Of a DNA stretch of 64,000 nt, positions 33,653-42,246 are shown one piece after another. Positions within the stretch are counted from its first letter, which is position 1. Each line of letters begins with the position of its first letter. Source of the DNA: Ruegeria arenilitoris (lineage in GTDB: Bacteria > Pseudomonadota > Alphaproteobacteria > Rhodobacterales > Rhodobacteraceae). A program made the translations under genes and the position numbers. The notes below the pieces were generated by a model, which saw only the letters and a program-made list of their open reading frames with translations, was not told the origin of the DNA and searched no databases. Where the stretch lies: NCBI RefSeq assembly GCF_042675705.1, contig NZ_JBHTJJ010000001.1; one strand, written 5' to 3'.

Positions 33653-34369
33653 ATGGCCAAGAAACCCAGCGGCAAAAACACTTCGGGACGCGGGCAGCGT
33701 GACCTGAAGGTCAAGGTCAAGACCGCGCGCGGACGCAAGCTCAGCTCGACCCGCTGGCTCGAGCGGCAGCTGAATGACCCGTATGTCAAGCGAGCGCAGG
33801 CCGAGGGGTATCGGGGTCGCGCGGCCTACAAGATTCTGGAGTTGGACGACAAGTTCCGCTTTTTGGTTCCGGGCGCACGCGTGGTCGACCTTGGTTGCGC
33901 ACCCGGTGGCTGGTGCCAGGTCGCGGTCAAACGCGTGAATGCGCTGGGCGAGAAATCGGGCAAGCGGATCGGGACGGTTCTGGGTGTCGACCTCCAAGAG
34001 GTCGAGCCCGTGGCGGGTGCCGAAACCCACGTTCTGGACTTCATGGAAGACGATGCCGACGAGAAGGTAAAACAGTGGTTGGGCGGCAAGGCCGATGTCG
34101 TCATGTCGGACATGGCCGCCGCGTCCTCCGGGCACAAGCAGACCGACCACCTGCGGATCATGGCGCTGTGCGAAACCGCCGCCTATTTCGCCTTTGACGT
34201 GCTGGAGGTCGGAGGAACCTTTGTCGCAAAAGTCCTGGCCGGTGGCGCCGAGGGTGATCTGCAGAAACTGCTGAAGCGGAAGTTCGAGAAAGTGGCGAAC
34301 GTCAAACCGCCAGCTTCACGGTCGGACAGTTCGGAAAAATTCGTGGTGGCAACCGGTTTTCGGGGCTGA
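33653..34369 (+). CDS. rlmE: 23S rRNA 2'-O-ribose methyltransferase RlmE (FtsJ/RrmJ)
   Basis: A 238-residue FtsJ-family enzyme that methylates the 2'-hydroxyl of U2552 in 23S rRNA. It shows AAYKILELDDKF with the catalytic Lys, VVDLGCAPGGWCQVA for SAM binding, DVVMSDMAAASSGHKQTDH with the catalytic Asp, and TFVAKVLAGG with the second Lys, so the K-D-K-E set appears intact. A basic N-terminal extension of about 30 residues (KKPSGKNTSGRGQRDLKVKVK) may bind RNA. Its stop directly abuts the converging gene at 34370. Confidence 0.93.
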   Translation: MAKKPSGKNTSGRGQRDLKVKVKTARGRKLSSTRWLERQLNDPYVKRAQAEGYRGRAAYKILELDDKFRFLVPGARVVDLGCAPGGWCQVAVKRVNALGEKSGKRIGTVLGVDLQEVEPVAGAETHVLDFMEDDADEKVKQWLGGKADVVMSDMAAASSGHKQTDHLRIMALCETAAYFAFDVLEVGGTFVAKVLAGGAEGDLQKLLKRKFEKVANVKPPASRSDSSEKFVVATGFRG

Positions 34370-34576
34370 TCAGTCGTCGTCCAACGCGATCTTGTCGGCT
34401 ACAATCCGCTGCGGCCGCAACGACGCCGCCGCCATCCCCTGCAGCAGCAACGCCTCGCCATGGTTGAGATACGTGGCCGGCTTGTTGCGCAACTCGTCGA
34501 TCCGCTGATCCAGCGAGACCCGGCGCGTGGCCACAGGTTGGTCGAGCTTGGTCGACGGGCGTTTCAAATACAACAT
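34370..34576 (-). CDS. Small hypothetical protein
   Basis: A 68-residue ORF opening MLYLKRPSTKLDQPVATRRVSLDQRIDEL, with a helical middle (NHGEALLLQGMAAASL) and an acidic end (KIALDDD). I do not recognise the family. It fills the gap between rlmE and the multiheme cytochrome and converges on rlmE stop-to-stop. Coding is plausible from composition but is not proven. Confidence 0.5.
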   Translation of the reverse strand: MLYLKRPSTKLDQPVATRRVSLDQRIDELRNKPATYLNHGEALLLQGMAAASLRPQRIVADKIALDDD

Positions 34577-34673
34577 GGATTACCACATCCTGAACTGGTC
34601 AATGCCTTGACCATGGATGTTGACCCGTAAATGGGACTGCAAAATGGCGCAACTGCGTCGCTTCGATGCCGGC

Positions 34674-36596
34674 CTACCGGCCTAGCTGCCGCGCAAGATC
34701 CTGAAGCGCTGGGCTGTCCGGCAGAGTCCGAAGCCCCTCGTCCAATACCTGGCGGGCTGCATCCGTGCCGCGGTTGATTTGGGCCAGTTGGATCAGCATT
34801 GGCCAAGCATCTTCGCGCTGGGGATCCATGGATACCACCTGACGAAAGGCCTGTTCGGCGGCGACAGGGTTTCTCAGCGTCAGCGCCATCCCCCCAAGGA
34901 CCAGATGAGTTTCCGGGAAATCCAGACGGTTTGACAAGGAGCGCTGCCAATCCGCCATGTTCTCACGCGCGTTGTTGCGCTGCAGGGGCGTCAAAGCCGC
35001 GGCAGGAATGGGCAGGAACTCTTTGGCAGCGGCAAGGCGTACGCTTCGCACTGGGTCGGACAACAGCGGCGACAGCCGGGCCACCCTGTCGTCCAGCCCT
35101 GCCGCCCGCTGCAACACTGCCGCGTTGGCGCGAACCAATGGGTCTTCATCGGTCAGCATCGCTGCTGTTTGCTCGGCCATTTCGGGGGTCGCAAAGGGTT
35201 GCAGCAGATAGGCGGCCGTCGCCCGCACGATGCCGGGCTGCGCGCCGTCCTGAGCAACTGCCAGCAACGCGGCCGGGTCCTCGACCTCTCCGGCGAATGC
35301 GGGGGCGAATGCCGTACCGAAATGGGGCGTACGGTGATCCGAGTCCGGGAACCAGTCATTGATGGCGGCGGCGGCCCATGGCTGATCCTGATCCGTGTGG
35401 CAATCAGTGCAGGCATCCTCTCCCAAGCCCAGATCGGGGCGCGGCACACGGAAACTGTGATCGCGCCGACCATCCACGCCCATATAGAGGCGTTCGATCA
35501 TGTGGCAGCTTTTGCACTGCGCCCCCTCGCCTCCCTCCGGGTGGTGGTGGTGTGAGGGATCGTCGTATTGCGCCTTTCGCAGTGATGGAAAATCGGGATT
35601 GCCGGCCGGAGAATGGCACTGCGTACAGACCGCATTGCCCTCGGCCTTCAAAGTTGCACTGTGCGCCTCATGGCAATTCAGGCAGCCGACGCCTTGTGCA
35701 TACATTTTGGACTGCAGAAACGATCCATAGACATAGACCTCGTCCAGTATCTGGCCGTCGGGCTGGTACAGACCCGGACGCAGAAGCGCCAGATTGTAGG
35801 CATCGTGAAATGGCGTGCCAGGCAGCGGGTTTCCGTCTTCCAGCGCTTCGCGGCGGGAATGACAGCCGGCGCATTGCTGAATCTCGACCTCGGTGTCGCC
35901 GGTGCCCCAGATGATCGGGAAGCCAAACTCGTTCAGCCCGGCAGGCGCGGGCTGACCTTTTGTCCAATCCAGATGGGCCGAGCCGGGGCCGTGGCAGGCC
36001 TCACAGCCCACGCCGATCTCGACCTGGTCGGAAGCAAAGGACTGGGTCTGCGGCTGGAAGTTCTTTTCGAACCCTGTCGCGTGGCACTCCGCGCAGCGGC
36101 CGTTCCAATTCTTGTAGGGACCGGTCCAGTGCAACCCATCGTCTGGCGGCAAGTCCTGATCGGGATACAGGTGGTACCAGCGCTCGGCCTGCGTGTCCCA
36201 GACCACATCAAAGCTCTGCAATCGGCCGGGCTCGGTTTCAAACAGATATTGCTGCAACGGCTCAATCCCCGCGACGGAATGAACCCTGTATTGCTGGCTT
36301 TGGCCGTCCTTCTCGGTCACGTCGGCAAGATAGTCCGACCCCTCCTGCCGAAACGTGACGGACATGCCGTCATGAGAAAAGGTCGTTTCATCAAAATCGG
36401 CCACAACGGTGTCTGGCGTGGGTTCTGTCCAAGCCAAGGCGTGGTGGGATCCCGCCCAGGCTTGCACCTGTTCGTCATGACAATCGCGACAAGCGTCCGA
36501 GCCGACATAGTCCTGCGCCCAAGCCCAACCGCCGTTTTGCAACAGGGCGCATCCGGAAAATGCGATGATCCGGGCGATGCGGTGCAAATTTCTCAT
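34674..36596 (-). CDS. Octaheme periplasmic cytochrome c with HEAT/TPR-like C-terminus
   Basis: A 640-residue exported protein. A signal peptide ends around WAWAQ (residues 1-28). Eight CxxCH haem motifs follow: CRDCH, CAECH, CEACH, CAGCH, CLNCH, CTQCH, CKSCH and CTDCH, all within the first ~400 residues. The remaining ~230 residues have HEAT-like repeats (AATAAYLLQPFATPEMAEQT; VRANAAVL) and a TPR-like stretch (ALTLRNPVAAEQAFRQVVSMDP). It resembles multiheme cytochromes of the c554/NrfB-like superfamily; an electron-transfer or N/S-oxide reduction role is possible but not shown. The stop lies just right of an intergenic gap, and the start overlaps the BrkB-like stop by 4 bp. Confidence 0.85.
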   Translation of the reverse strand: MRNLHRIARIIAFSGCALLQNGGWAWAQDYVGSDACRDCHDEQVQAWAGSHHALAWTEPTPDTVVADFDETTFSHDGMSVTFRQEGSDYLADVTEKDGQSQQYRVHSVAGIEPLQQYLFETEPGRLQSFDVVWDTQAERWYHLYPDQDLPPDDGLHWTGPYKNWNGRCAECHATGFEKNFQPQTQSFASDQVEIGVGCEACHGPGSAHLDWTKGQPAPAGLNEFGFPIIWGTGDTEVEIQQCAGCHSRREALEDGNPLPGTPFHDAYNLALLRPGLYQPDGQILDEVYVYGSFLQSKMYAQGVGCLNCHEAHSATLKAEGNAVCTQCHSPAGNPDFPSLRKAQYDDPSHHHHPEGGEGAQCKSCHMIERLYMGVDGRRDHSFRVPRPDLGLGEDACTDCHTDQDQPWAAAAINDWFPDSDHRTPHFGTAFAPAFAGEVEDPAALLAVAQDGAQPGIVRATAAYLLQPFATPEMAEQTAAMLTDEDPLVRANAAVLQRAAGLDDRVARLSPLLSDPVRSVRLAAAKEFLPIPAAALTPLQRNNARENMADWQRSLSNRLDFPETHLVLGGMALTLRNPVAAEQAFRQVVSMDPQREDAWPMLIQLAQINRGTDAARQVLDEGLRTLPDSPALQDLARQLGR

Positions 36597-37459
36597 GAAG
36601 GTCCGACCTCACCCTGGTTGTCGATGTCCATCAGCGCGCCGTTGAACTCTGCGCCGAAAATAAGGATGGCAGCACACAGATACATGAAAATCAACGCGGC
36701 CATGGCCCCCGCCAGGCCAGCATAGGTGGCGCTGTACGTCGCGAACTGCGCGATATAGACCGAGAACCCCCACCCTCCGGCCGCCCACAACAGAAGGGTC
36801 AGCGCCACGCCGGGCAGGATTTGCATGATGCGGTGACGCTTGGTCGGCAGGATCAAATGGGCCAGCAGAACCGTTCCCGCCGGCACCGCCACCGTGAAGG
36901 TCCACCGCAAACGGTCAACCGACAGCCATTCGCCCACGTCCACGGCAGTATTCTCGGACACCAGACGTGTGTAGACCGGCAGCACCAGTTCAACCGTCGC
37001 GATCAGCAGGATCGCGGTTCCGCCCAAAATGACCAACCCGAGGCACAGCAGGCGCGTCTTCCAGAATGGCCAGCTGTCATTGTCATGATAAGCCTGGTTC
37101 ATGGCGGCACGTACGGCCGCCACTCCGTTCGAGGCAAAGTAGACGGCCAGCAGACCGCCCAGCGTGATCACACCGGAACCCGACCCGTCCAGAACCGCGC
37201 GCAATTCGGCCACGATGGGTTGGGCTACGTCCTGTGGCCACGCACCGAATATCAATTCGATCAGTTCGTCCGTCACATATCCCTGCGACAACGATCCGGC
37301 CAAAGCGACGGTGAACAGAACAAACGGAAACAGCGCCAGCATCAGCGACATCGCCACATGGCTGCTCATGACGAAACCGTTTTTGTCGCCAAAGCGTTGG
37401 ACCGCCAGCCACAGCGCCCGGCCAAACCGGCCAAAAACGGGAATCGAAAGACGTGTCAT
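36593..37459 (-). CDS. YihY/BrkB-family inner-membrane protein
   Basis: A 288-residue polytopic membrane protein with about six hydrophobic segments. Family features are SSHVAMSLMLALFPFVLF at the start, FASNGVAAVRAAMNQAYHD in the middle and TYAGLAGAMAALIFMYLCAAILIFGAEFN near the end. Despite older 'ribonuclease BN' naming it is not a nuclease; its role is unknown. It is translationally coupled (ATGA overlap) to the octaheme cytochrome downstream, an unusual partnership. Divergent from the AI-2E family gene. Confidence 0.85.
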   Translation of the reverse strand: MTRLSIPVFGRFGRALWLAVQRFGDKNGFVMSSHVAMSLMLALFPFVLFTVALAGSLSQGYVTDELIELIFGAWPQDVAQPIVAELRAVLDGSGSGVITLGGLLAVYFASNGVAAVRAAMNQAYHDNDSWPFWKTRLLCLGLVILGGTAILLIATVELVLPVYTRLVSENTAVDVGEWLSVDRLRWTFTVAVPAGTVLLAHLILPTKRHRIMQILPGVALTLLLWAAGGWGFSVYIAQFATYSATYAGLAGAMAALIFMYLCAAILIFGAEFNGALMDIDNQGEVGPS

Positions 37460-37630
37460 TGGGAAACTCTAGCCTGCAATCCGCGTTGGAAGAACCGGCC
37501 AATGTGCCAATTGCACGAGATTCTTCCGAATAACTGTCTGGCCCGATTGCATAAAGCCCGCCGTCTGTGCAGGATTGCCCCACAAAATTCCAATCGCTGC
37601 CGGCTTGCACCGGTATAGCCGAGGCCCCGC

Positions 37631-38716
37631 ATGACGCCATCAGAGCCCCCCACCCGCACACCGCTGAGGTTGAGTGTCGTTCGCGACGTCACCATCGTGC
37701 TGACGCTTGTGGTTCTGGGGCTTTACGCAGGCGCCAGCTTTCTGATTCCGCTGACCATTGCCTTGCTGATCAACGTGCTGATCATCGCACTCAGCGATCG
37801 GGTTATCGCGCTGACCCGTGCTCCGGTCTGGCTTGCCAACCTGGCCGCCGTCACAGTGGTTCTGGCAGGCCTGTTCATGATCACCTACATCCTGGGCAGT
37901 CAGGCCACGCAGTTCGCGCGGACCGCGGGCACCTATGAAAGCCAGTTCGACGGCGTGATCAACCGCGTCACCGGTCTGGTCGGGAATGATGTCACCTCTT
38001 TTGTCCGGGACAACCTGATCAGCATCGACATGACCTCGGTCGCGCGGATTTTGCTGGGCAGCGCCACCTCGATGCTGAACCAGTTTTTCCTGATCAGCCT
38101 TTATGTGGCCTTCCTTATGGCCGAACGGCTGGCCTTCCGCAAAAAGCTGCGGATTGCGGCCGGCAACCCCGTCACCGGAGCCGAGCTTTCCTCGGTACTG
38201 GATGCGATTACCTTCAGCTTGCAGCGCTATGTCGGGGTCAAGACCTTCATCAGCCTCGTTACCGCTGGAATCAGCTATTCGGTTTTTCGCGTGTTGGGTC
38301 TGGAATACGCGGAAACCTGGGCCGTTCTGACGTTTGCCCTGAACTTCATCCCATCAATCGGGTCGATCATCGCCGTGATCTTTCCCGCGATGATCGCCCT
38401 TGTTCAGTTCGAGACGATCGGCCCGTTCCTGATCATCGTCTTCGGGTGCGGTACCATCCAATTCCTGATCGGCAACTTCCTTGATCCGGCCCTGCTGGGC
38501 CGCTCGCTGAACATGTCGACCTTTCTTGTCATCCTCGCACTGACGTTCTGGACGACGGTCTGGGGCCTGATCGGCGCGTTTCTCAGCGTTCCGTTGACCG
38601 TGTGCATTCTGATCATCTTCAGCCACATTCCGGCCCTGCGCCCTATCGCCGTCCTCATGTCGCTGGATGGACGTCTGGCCGACGACGTCAAGTCGCACGG
38701 TCCTGATCGGGGCTGA
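37631..38716 (+). CDS. AI-2E family transporter (PerM/YdiK-like)
   Basis: A 361-residue membrane protein with about eight hydrophobic segments: two at the N-terminus (VLTLVVLGLYAGASFLI), a periplasmic region around residues 85-155, then the conserved C-terminal block ending with FLIGNFLDPALLGRSLNMSTFLVILALTFWTTVWGLIGAFLSVPLTV. This block is typical for the AI-2E exporter/PerM family. The substrate cannot be predicted; most members do not transport AI-2. No operon partner. Confidence 0.85.
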   Translation: MTPSEPPTRTPLRLSVVRDVTIVLTLVVLGLYAGASFLIPLTIALLINVLIIALSDRVIALTRAPVWLANLAAVTVVLAGLFMITYILGSQATQFARTAGTYESQFDGVINRVTGLVGNDVTSFVRDNLISIDMTSVARILLGSATSMLNQFFLISLYVAFLMAERLAFRKKLRIAAGNPVTGAELSSVLDAITFSLQRYVGVKTFISLVTAGISYSVFRVLGLEYAETWAVLTFALNFIPSIGSIIAVIFPAMIALVQFETIGPFLIIVFGCGTIQFLIGNFLDPALLGRSLNMSTFLVILALTFWTTVWGLIGAFLSVPLTVCILIIFSHIPALRPIAVLMSLDGRLADDVKSHGPDRG

Positions 38717-38847
38717 ACGCCCGGAAATCGGGGGTGGATCGGCCCGAGGTGCGCTGCTAACTTTCAAATATTGCAATGGATTGACCGAAAAGATCCAGCG
38801 GGTCCGGCGCAAACGCATGATTGACCATTTCTGATGATTGGACCGCC

Positions 38848-39825
38848 ATGACACCGCTTGACCAAATCAACGATCTCAAAGCCCGGATGGCCCAATCGAT
38901 CATTGGACAGACACAGGTCATCGACCGCCTTCTGATCGGGCTGCTGGCCAACGGTAACCTGCTGATCGAAGGTTTGCCCGGCCTGGCAAAAACCCGTGCT
39001 GTCAAGGCGATGGCGCGCAATCTTGATGCAAAATTCAGCCGCATCCAGTTCACGCCCGACCTGCTGCCTTCCGACGTGACCGGGACCGAGGTCTATACCC
39101 AGACCGACGCGGGCGGCACCTTTCGGTTCGAGCCCGGCCCGATCTTCGCCAACATCGTCCTGGCGGACGAGATCAACCGCGCGCCGGCCAAGGTTCAGGC
39201 CGCGCTACTTGAGGCGATGGAAGAACGGCAGGTCACCGTATCCGGCACCACCCACAAGATGGAGCCGCTGTTCATCGTGATGGCCACTCAGAACCCGATC
39301 GAGCAGGAAGGTACGTATCCGCTGCCCGAGGCGCAGATGGACCGGTTCCTGATGCATGTGCAGATCACCTACCCCCCGGTAGAGGACGAGGTGCTGGTGA
39401 TCCGTCTGGTCCGAGGCGAGGACACCGCCGCCAATTCCGGAACCACCGCCGAGAAACCCTCACCGATCCCGCAGGACGCCGTTTTTGCCGCCCGGCAGCA
39501 GATCGGGCAGATCCATGTTTCGGATGCGATGGATCGGTACATGGCCGATCTGGTTCAGGCCACCCGGACGCCGTCCGCGCTCAGCGATGACCTCGCCGCG
39601 TGGATCGAGATCGGCGCCAGTCCGCGGGCGTCGCTGGCGCTGGACAAATGCGGCCGGGCCCATGCCTGGATGAACGGGCGCGACTATGTCGACCCGGCCG
39701 ACATCCGTGCCATTGCCCATGACGTGTTCCGCCACCGCGTCACGCTGAGTTTCGAAGCGCAGGGGGACGCCAAGACCGCCGATGACGTGATCGACGAGAT
39801 CCTGAAGCTCGTCGCCCTGCCCTGA
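38848..39825 (+). CDS. MoxR-family AAA+ ATPase
   Basis: A 325-residue MoxR ATPase, first gene of a six-gene operon. Walker A appears as GNLLIEGLPGLAKTRAVKA, Walker B as ANIVLADEINRAPAKVQAALLEAMEE, sensor 1 as FIVMATQNPIEQEGTYPLPEAQMDRF. MoxR proteins act as chaperones that load metal or activate the neighbouring VWA-domain proteins (known for the family). ATG 38848 is preferred to a TTG at 38821. It is 20 bp upstream of the DUF58 gene. Confidence 0.92.
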   Translation: MTPLDQINDLKARMAQSIIGQTQVIDRLLIGLLANGNLLIEGLPGLAKTRAVKAMARNLDAKFSRIQFTPDLLPSDVTGTEVYTQTDAGGTFRFEPGPIFANIVLADEINRAPAKVQAALLEAMEERQVTVSGTTHKMEPLFIVMATQNPIEQEGTYPLPEAQMDRFLMHVQITYPPVEDEVLVIRLVRGEDTAANSGTTAEKPSPIPQDAVFAARQQIGQIHVSDAMDRYMADLVQATRTPSALSDDLAAWIEIGASPRASLALDKCGRAHAWMNGRDYVDPADIRAIAHDVFRHRVTLSFEAQGDAKTADDVIDEILKLVALP

Positions 39826-39845
39826 TCGCAACAAAGGAGAGCCGC

Positions 39846-40793
39846 GTGTCCCCGACCGCAGCGACATCCCGCGACCCACGCATCCACGTCGATGCCCGCC
39901 ACCTGCTGAGCCTCGGCGGACGCAGCGGCGCACTCAGCCTTTTGCCGCGACAGCCTGCCCGTTCGGTGCTGAACGGCCGCCATGCCTCGCGCCTGCGCGG
40001 GCGCGGCCTGAATTTCGAGGAACTGCGCACCTATCTGCCCGGCGACGACATCCGCACGATCGACTGGAAAGTGACGGCCCGAACGGGCGAGCCGCATGTG
40101 CGCGTCTATACCGAAGAGCGTGACCGCCCGGCGCTGCTGCTGGTGGATCAGCGGGTTTCGATGTTCTTCGGCACACAAGTCTACATGAAATCGGTAGTGG
40201 CAGCCGAGGCCGCGGCCATCGCTGCTCATCGGGTTCTGGCGCAAGGCGACCGCGTCGGCGGTATCGTGTTCGGCGATACCGACCTGGCCGAACATCGGCC
40301 ACAGCGCCGCCCAGCGGCCTTGCGGCGGTTTCTGTCCTCGCTCGGTGCGCTCAATTGCAGCCTGGATGCCGGGCTGCGCCCACAAGCCTCGGTCACGCTG
40401 AACCAGGTGCTGCAACAGGCTGCTCGCATCGCACATACCAATGCCTTGGTCTGTGTATTCTCGGATTTTGACGGCCTGACCGACGGGTCCGAACGGCTGC
40501 TGCGCCGCCTGGCCCATTCCAATGACCTGATCCTGTTCGACATCTCCGACCCAATCTCGCGCCATATGCCGCCCGAGCTGCGGCTGACGGTCTCGGACGG
40601 CGACCAGCAGATCGAACTGGATGCGTCAGACCGCCAAATGTCGGACCGCGTGACCCAAGCGATGGAGCAAAGACTGGCGCAGCTGCAATCCTGGTCGCGC
40701 CGATACGGGTTTCCCATCGTCCCGCTGACCACCGCCGAGCCCGCATTGGCCCAGATCCTGAAGCTGTTCGGCCACCAAGGGGGACGGTCATGA
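39846..40793 (+). CDS. DUF58 domain protein of the MoxR-VWA operon
   Basis: A 315-residue protein with the DUF58 hallmark GRGLNFEELRTYLPGDDIRTIDWKVTARTGEPHVRVYTEERDRPALLLVDQ. This region begins a VWA-like fold. It starts with GTG at 39846, shortly after a GGAG element. Its stop overlaps the DUF4381 start by 4 bp. Members typically link the MoxR ATPase to the membrane VWA proteins; function is otherwise open. Confidence 0.88.
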   Translation: MSPTAATSRDPRIHVDARHLLSLGGRSGALSLLPRQPARSVLNGRHASRLRGRGLNFEELRTYLPGDDIRTIDWKVTARTGEPHVRVYTEERDRPALLLVDQRVSMFFGTQVYMKSVVAAEAAAIAAHRVLAQGDRVGGIVFGDTDLAEHRPQRRPAALRRFLSSLGALNCSLDAGLRPQASVTLNQVLQQAARIAHTNALVCVFSDFDGLTDGSERLLRRLAHSNDLILFDISDPISRHMPPELRLTVSDGDQQIELDASDRQMSDRVTQAMEQRLAQLQSWSRRYGFPIVPLTTAEPALAQILKLFGHQGGRS

Positions 40794-41263
40794 CCCCGGA
40801 CACCGAAGGCAAATCGCTGGTCGAGCTGCTGGACATGCTGAAACCGGCGCCCGAGCCGGCTCCGATTTCCATGATGCCGCAGACCTGGGGCTGGGGTGTT
40901 CTGGCGGTCGCGCTGCTGCTCGTACTTGGTCTGATCCTCGTGACGATCTGGCGCCACCGGCAGGCAAATGCCTATCGGCGGTATGCCCTGAAGGAATTGG
41001 ACCGATGCCAGAATGACCCGGCCAAAGCCGCCGAGATCGTGCGCCGTGCCGCCCTTGCCGCCTTTCACCGGTCTCAGGTGGCCAGTTTGACCGGTGACGA
41101 CTGGACGAATTTTCTGGGCCAAACCGCTGATCTGTCCGGGTTTTCCGCCTCTGCCCTCGGCAATCTGGCGGCCGCCCCCTACCGCAAGGGGGTCACCGAT
41201 CCGGATGCCACCGAACTGGCGCGGCACTGGATCAAGTCGCATCGGTCCAAGGGGGCGGTCTGA
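40790..41263 (+). CDS. DUF4381 domain membrane protein
   Basis: A 157-residue protein with one N-terminal membrane segment (WGWGVLAVALLLVLGLILVTIW) followed by a cytoplasmic helical domain (ALKELDRCQNDPAKAAEIVRRAALAAF). It matches the DUF4381 family, always found between DUF58 and VWA genes in this operon type. It overlaps both neighbours: 4 bp at its start and 1 bp at its stop. Confidence 0.83.
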   Translation: MTPDTEGKSLVELLDMLKPAPEPAPISMMPQTWGWGVLAVALLLVLGLILVTIWRHRQANAYRRYALKELDRCQNDPAKAAEIVRRAALAAFHRSQVASLTGDDWTNFLGQTADLSGFSASALGNLAAAPYRKGVTDPDATELARHWIKSHRSKGAV

Positions 41264-42246
41264 TGTTAAGTTTCGCCGCGCCTTGGGTGTTTCTTCTGCT
41301 GCCGCTGCCGGCACTGGTCTATTTCTTTGCTCCGCCACACCGGCAACGGGTCGATGCCATTCGCATCCCGTTCTTTCGCCACGTCGCCCGGGCGGCCGGG
41401 GCCGAGCCGCAATCCGGCTCGGTAACCCTGAGACGGACGCGGATGCAAACCGGTCTGGCGATCCTGATCTGGGTGCTGCTGGTTCTGGCCATGGCCCGGC
41501 CCGAACGGTTGGGCGACCCGATCGTCATCGAAAAATCCGCCCGCGACGTGGTGCTGGCCGTGGACATCTCGGGCTCGATGGACCAGCGCGATTTCAAGGC
41601 CGCGGATGGCACGCCCAAGCAGCGGCTGGAGGCCGTCAAGGACGTTCTGCGCGCCTTCATCGCCGCGCGCGACGGTGACCGGATGGCGCTGATCATCTTC
41701 GGCACCCGCGCTTTCGTTCAGGCCCCGTTCACCGAGGACTTGCAAAGCCTCACCGGCTTTCTGGACCAGACCGCCGTCGGCATGGCGGGTCCGAACACGG
41801 CGCTGGGCGATGCGATCGGGCTGGGCATCCGCACCTTCGAGTCGAGCGAGGTGGACCAACGCCTGATGATCGTGCTGTCGGACGGTGCCGATACCTCAAG
41901 CCGCATGACGCCGGTCAATGCCTCGTCGATTGCGGCGGACAAGGGGGTCGTAATCTACACGATCGGCGTCGGCGACCCGGATGCCACGGGCGAAGACCGG
42001 GTCGATCTGGACGCGCTGAAGGACATCGCCAACAAAACCCAAGGCCAGTATTTCTTTGCCGACGATGAGGCCGCCCTGACAGAGGTCTACCAACAGATCG
42101 ACGCCCAGAACCCCCGCGTGGTGGAAACCCAAAGCTACCGCCCGAGGGTCAGCCTTGCACATTATCCGCTGGCGGCGGCGCTGCTCCTCATCCTCGCCAG
42201 CACCCTGGGCTTTCGCCTTTCACAGGGTCGGAGGCGCGCGGCATGA
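41263..42246 (+). CDS. VWA-domain membrane protein (BatA-like)
   Basis: A 327-residue protein with two N-terminal membrane segments, a von Willebrand A domain with a full MIDAS (DVVLAVDISGSMDQRDF, the Thr/Asp positions of AGPNTALGDAIGLG and VLSDGADTSS), and a C-terminal membrane helix (LAAALLLILASTLGF). The intact DxSxS motif implies divalent-metal binding in the periplasm. BatA-like proteins were linked to aerotolerance in Bacteroides (known), but the role in proteobacteria is unsettled. It overlaps the next gene by 4 bp. Confidence 0.9.
   Translation: MLSFAAPWVFLLLPLPALVYFFAPPHRQRVDAIRIPFFRHVARAAGAEPQSGSVTLRRTRMQTGLAILIWVLLVLAMARPERLGDPIVIEKSARDVVLAVDISGSMDQRDFKAADGTPKQRLEAVKDVLRAFIAARDGDRMALIIFGTRAFVQAPFTEDLQSLTGFLDQTAVGMAGPNTALGDAIGLGIRTFESSEVDQRLMIVLSDGADTSSRMTPVNASSIAADKGVVIYTIGVGDPDATGEDRVDLDALKDIANKTQGQYFFADDEAALTEVYQQIDAQNPRVVETQSYRPRVSLAHYPLAAALLLILASTLGFRLSQGRRRAA

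Noticed and set aside
36593..37459. Ribonuclease BN annotation for the YihY/BrkB protein
   Set aside because: The historical RNase BN name was a misassignment; the protein is a polytopic membrane protein without nuclease motifs.
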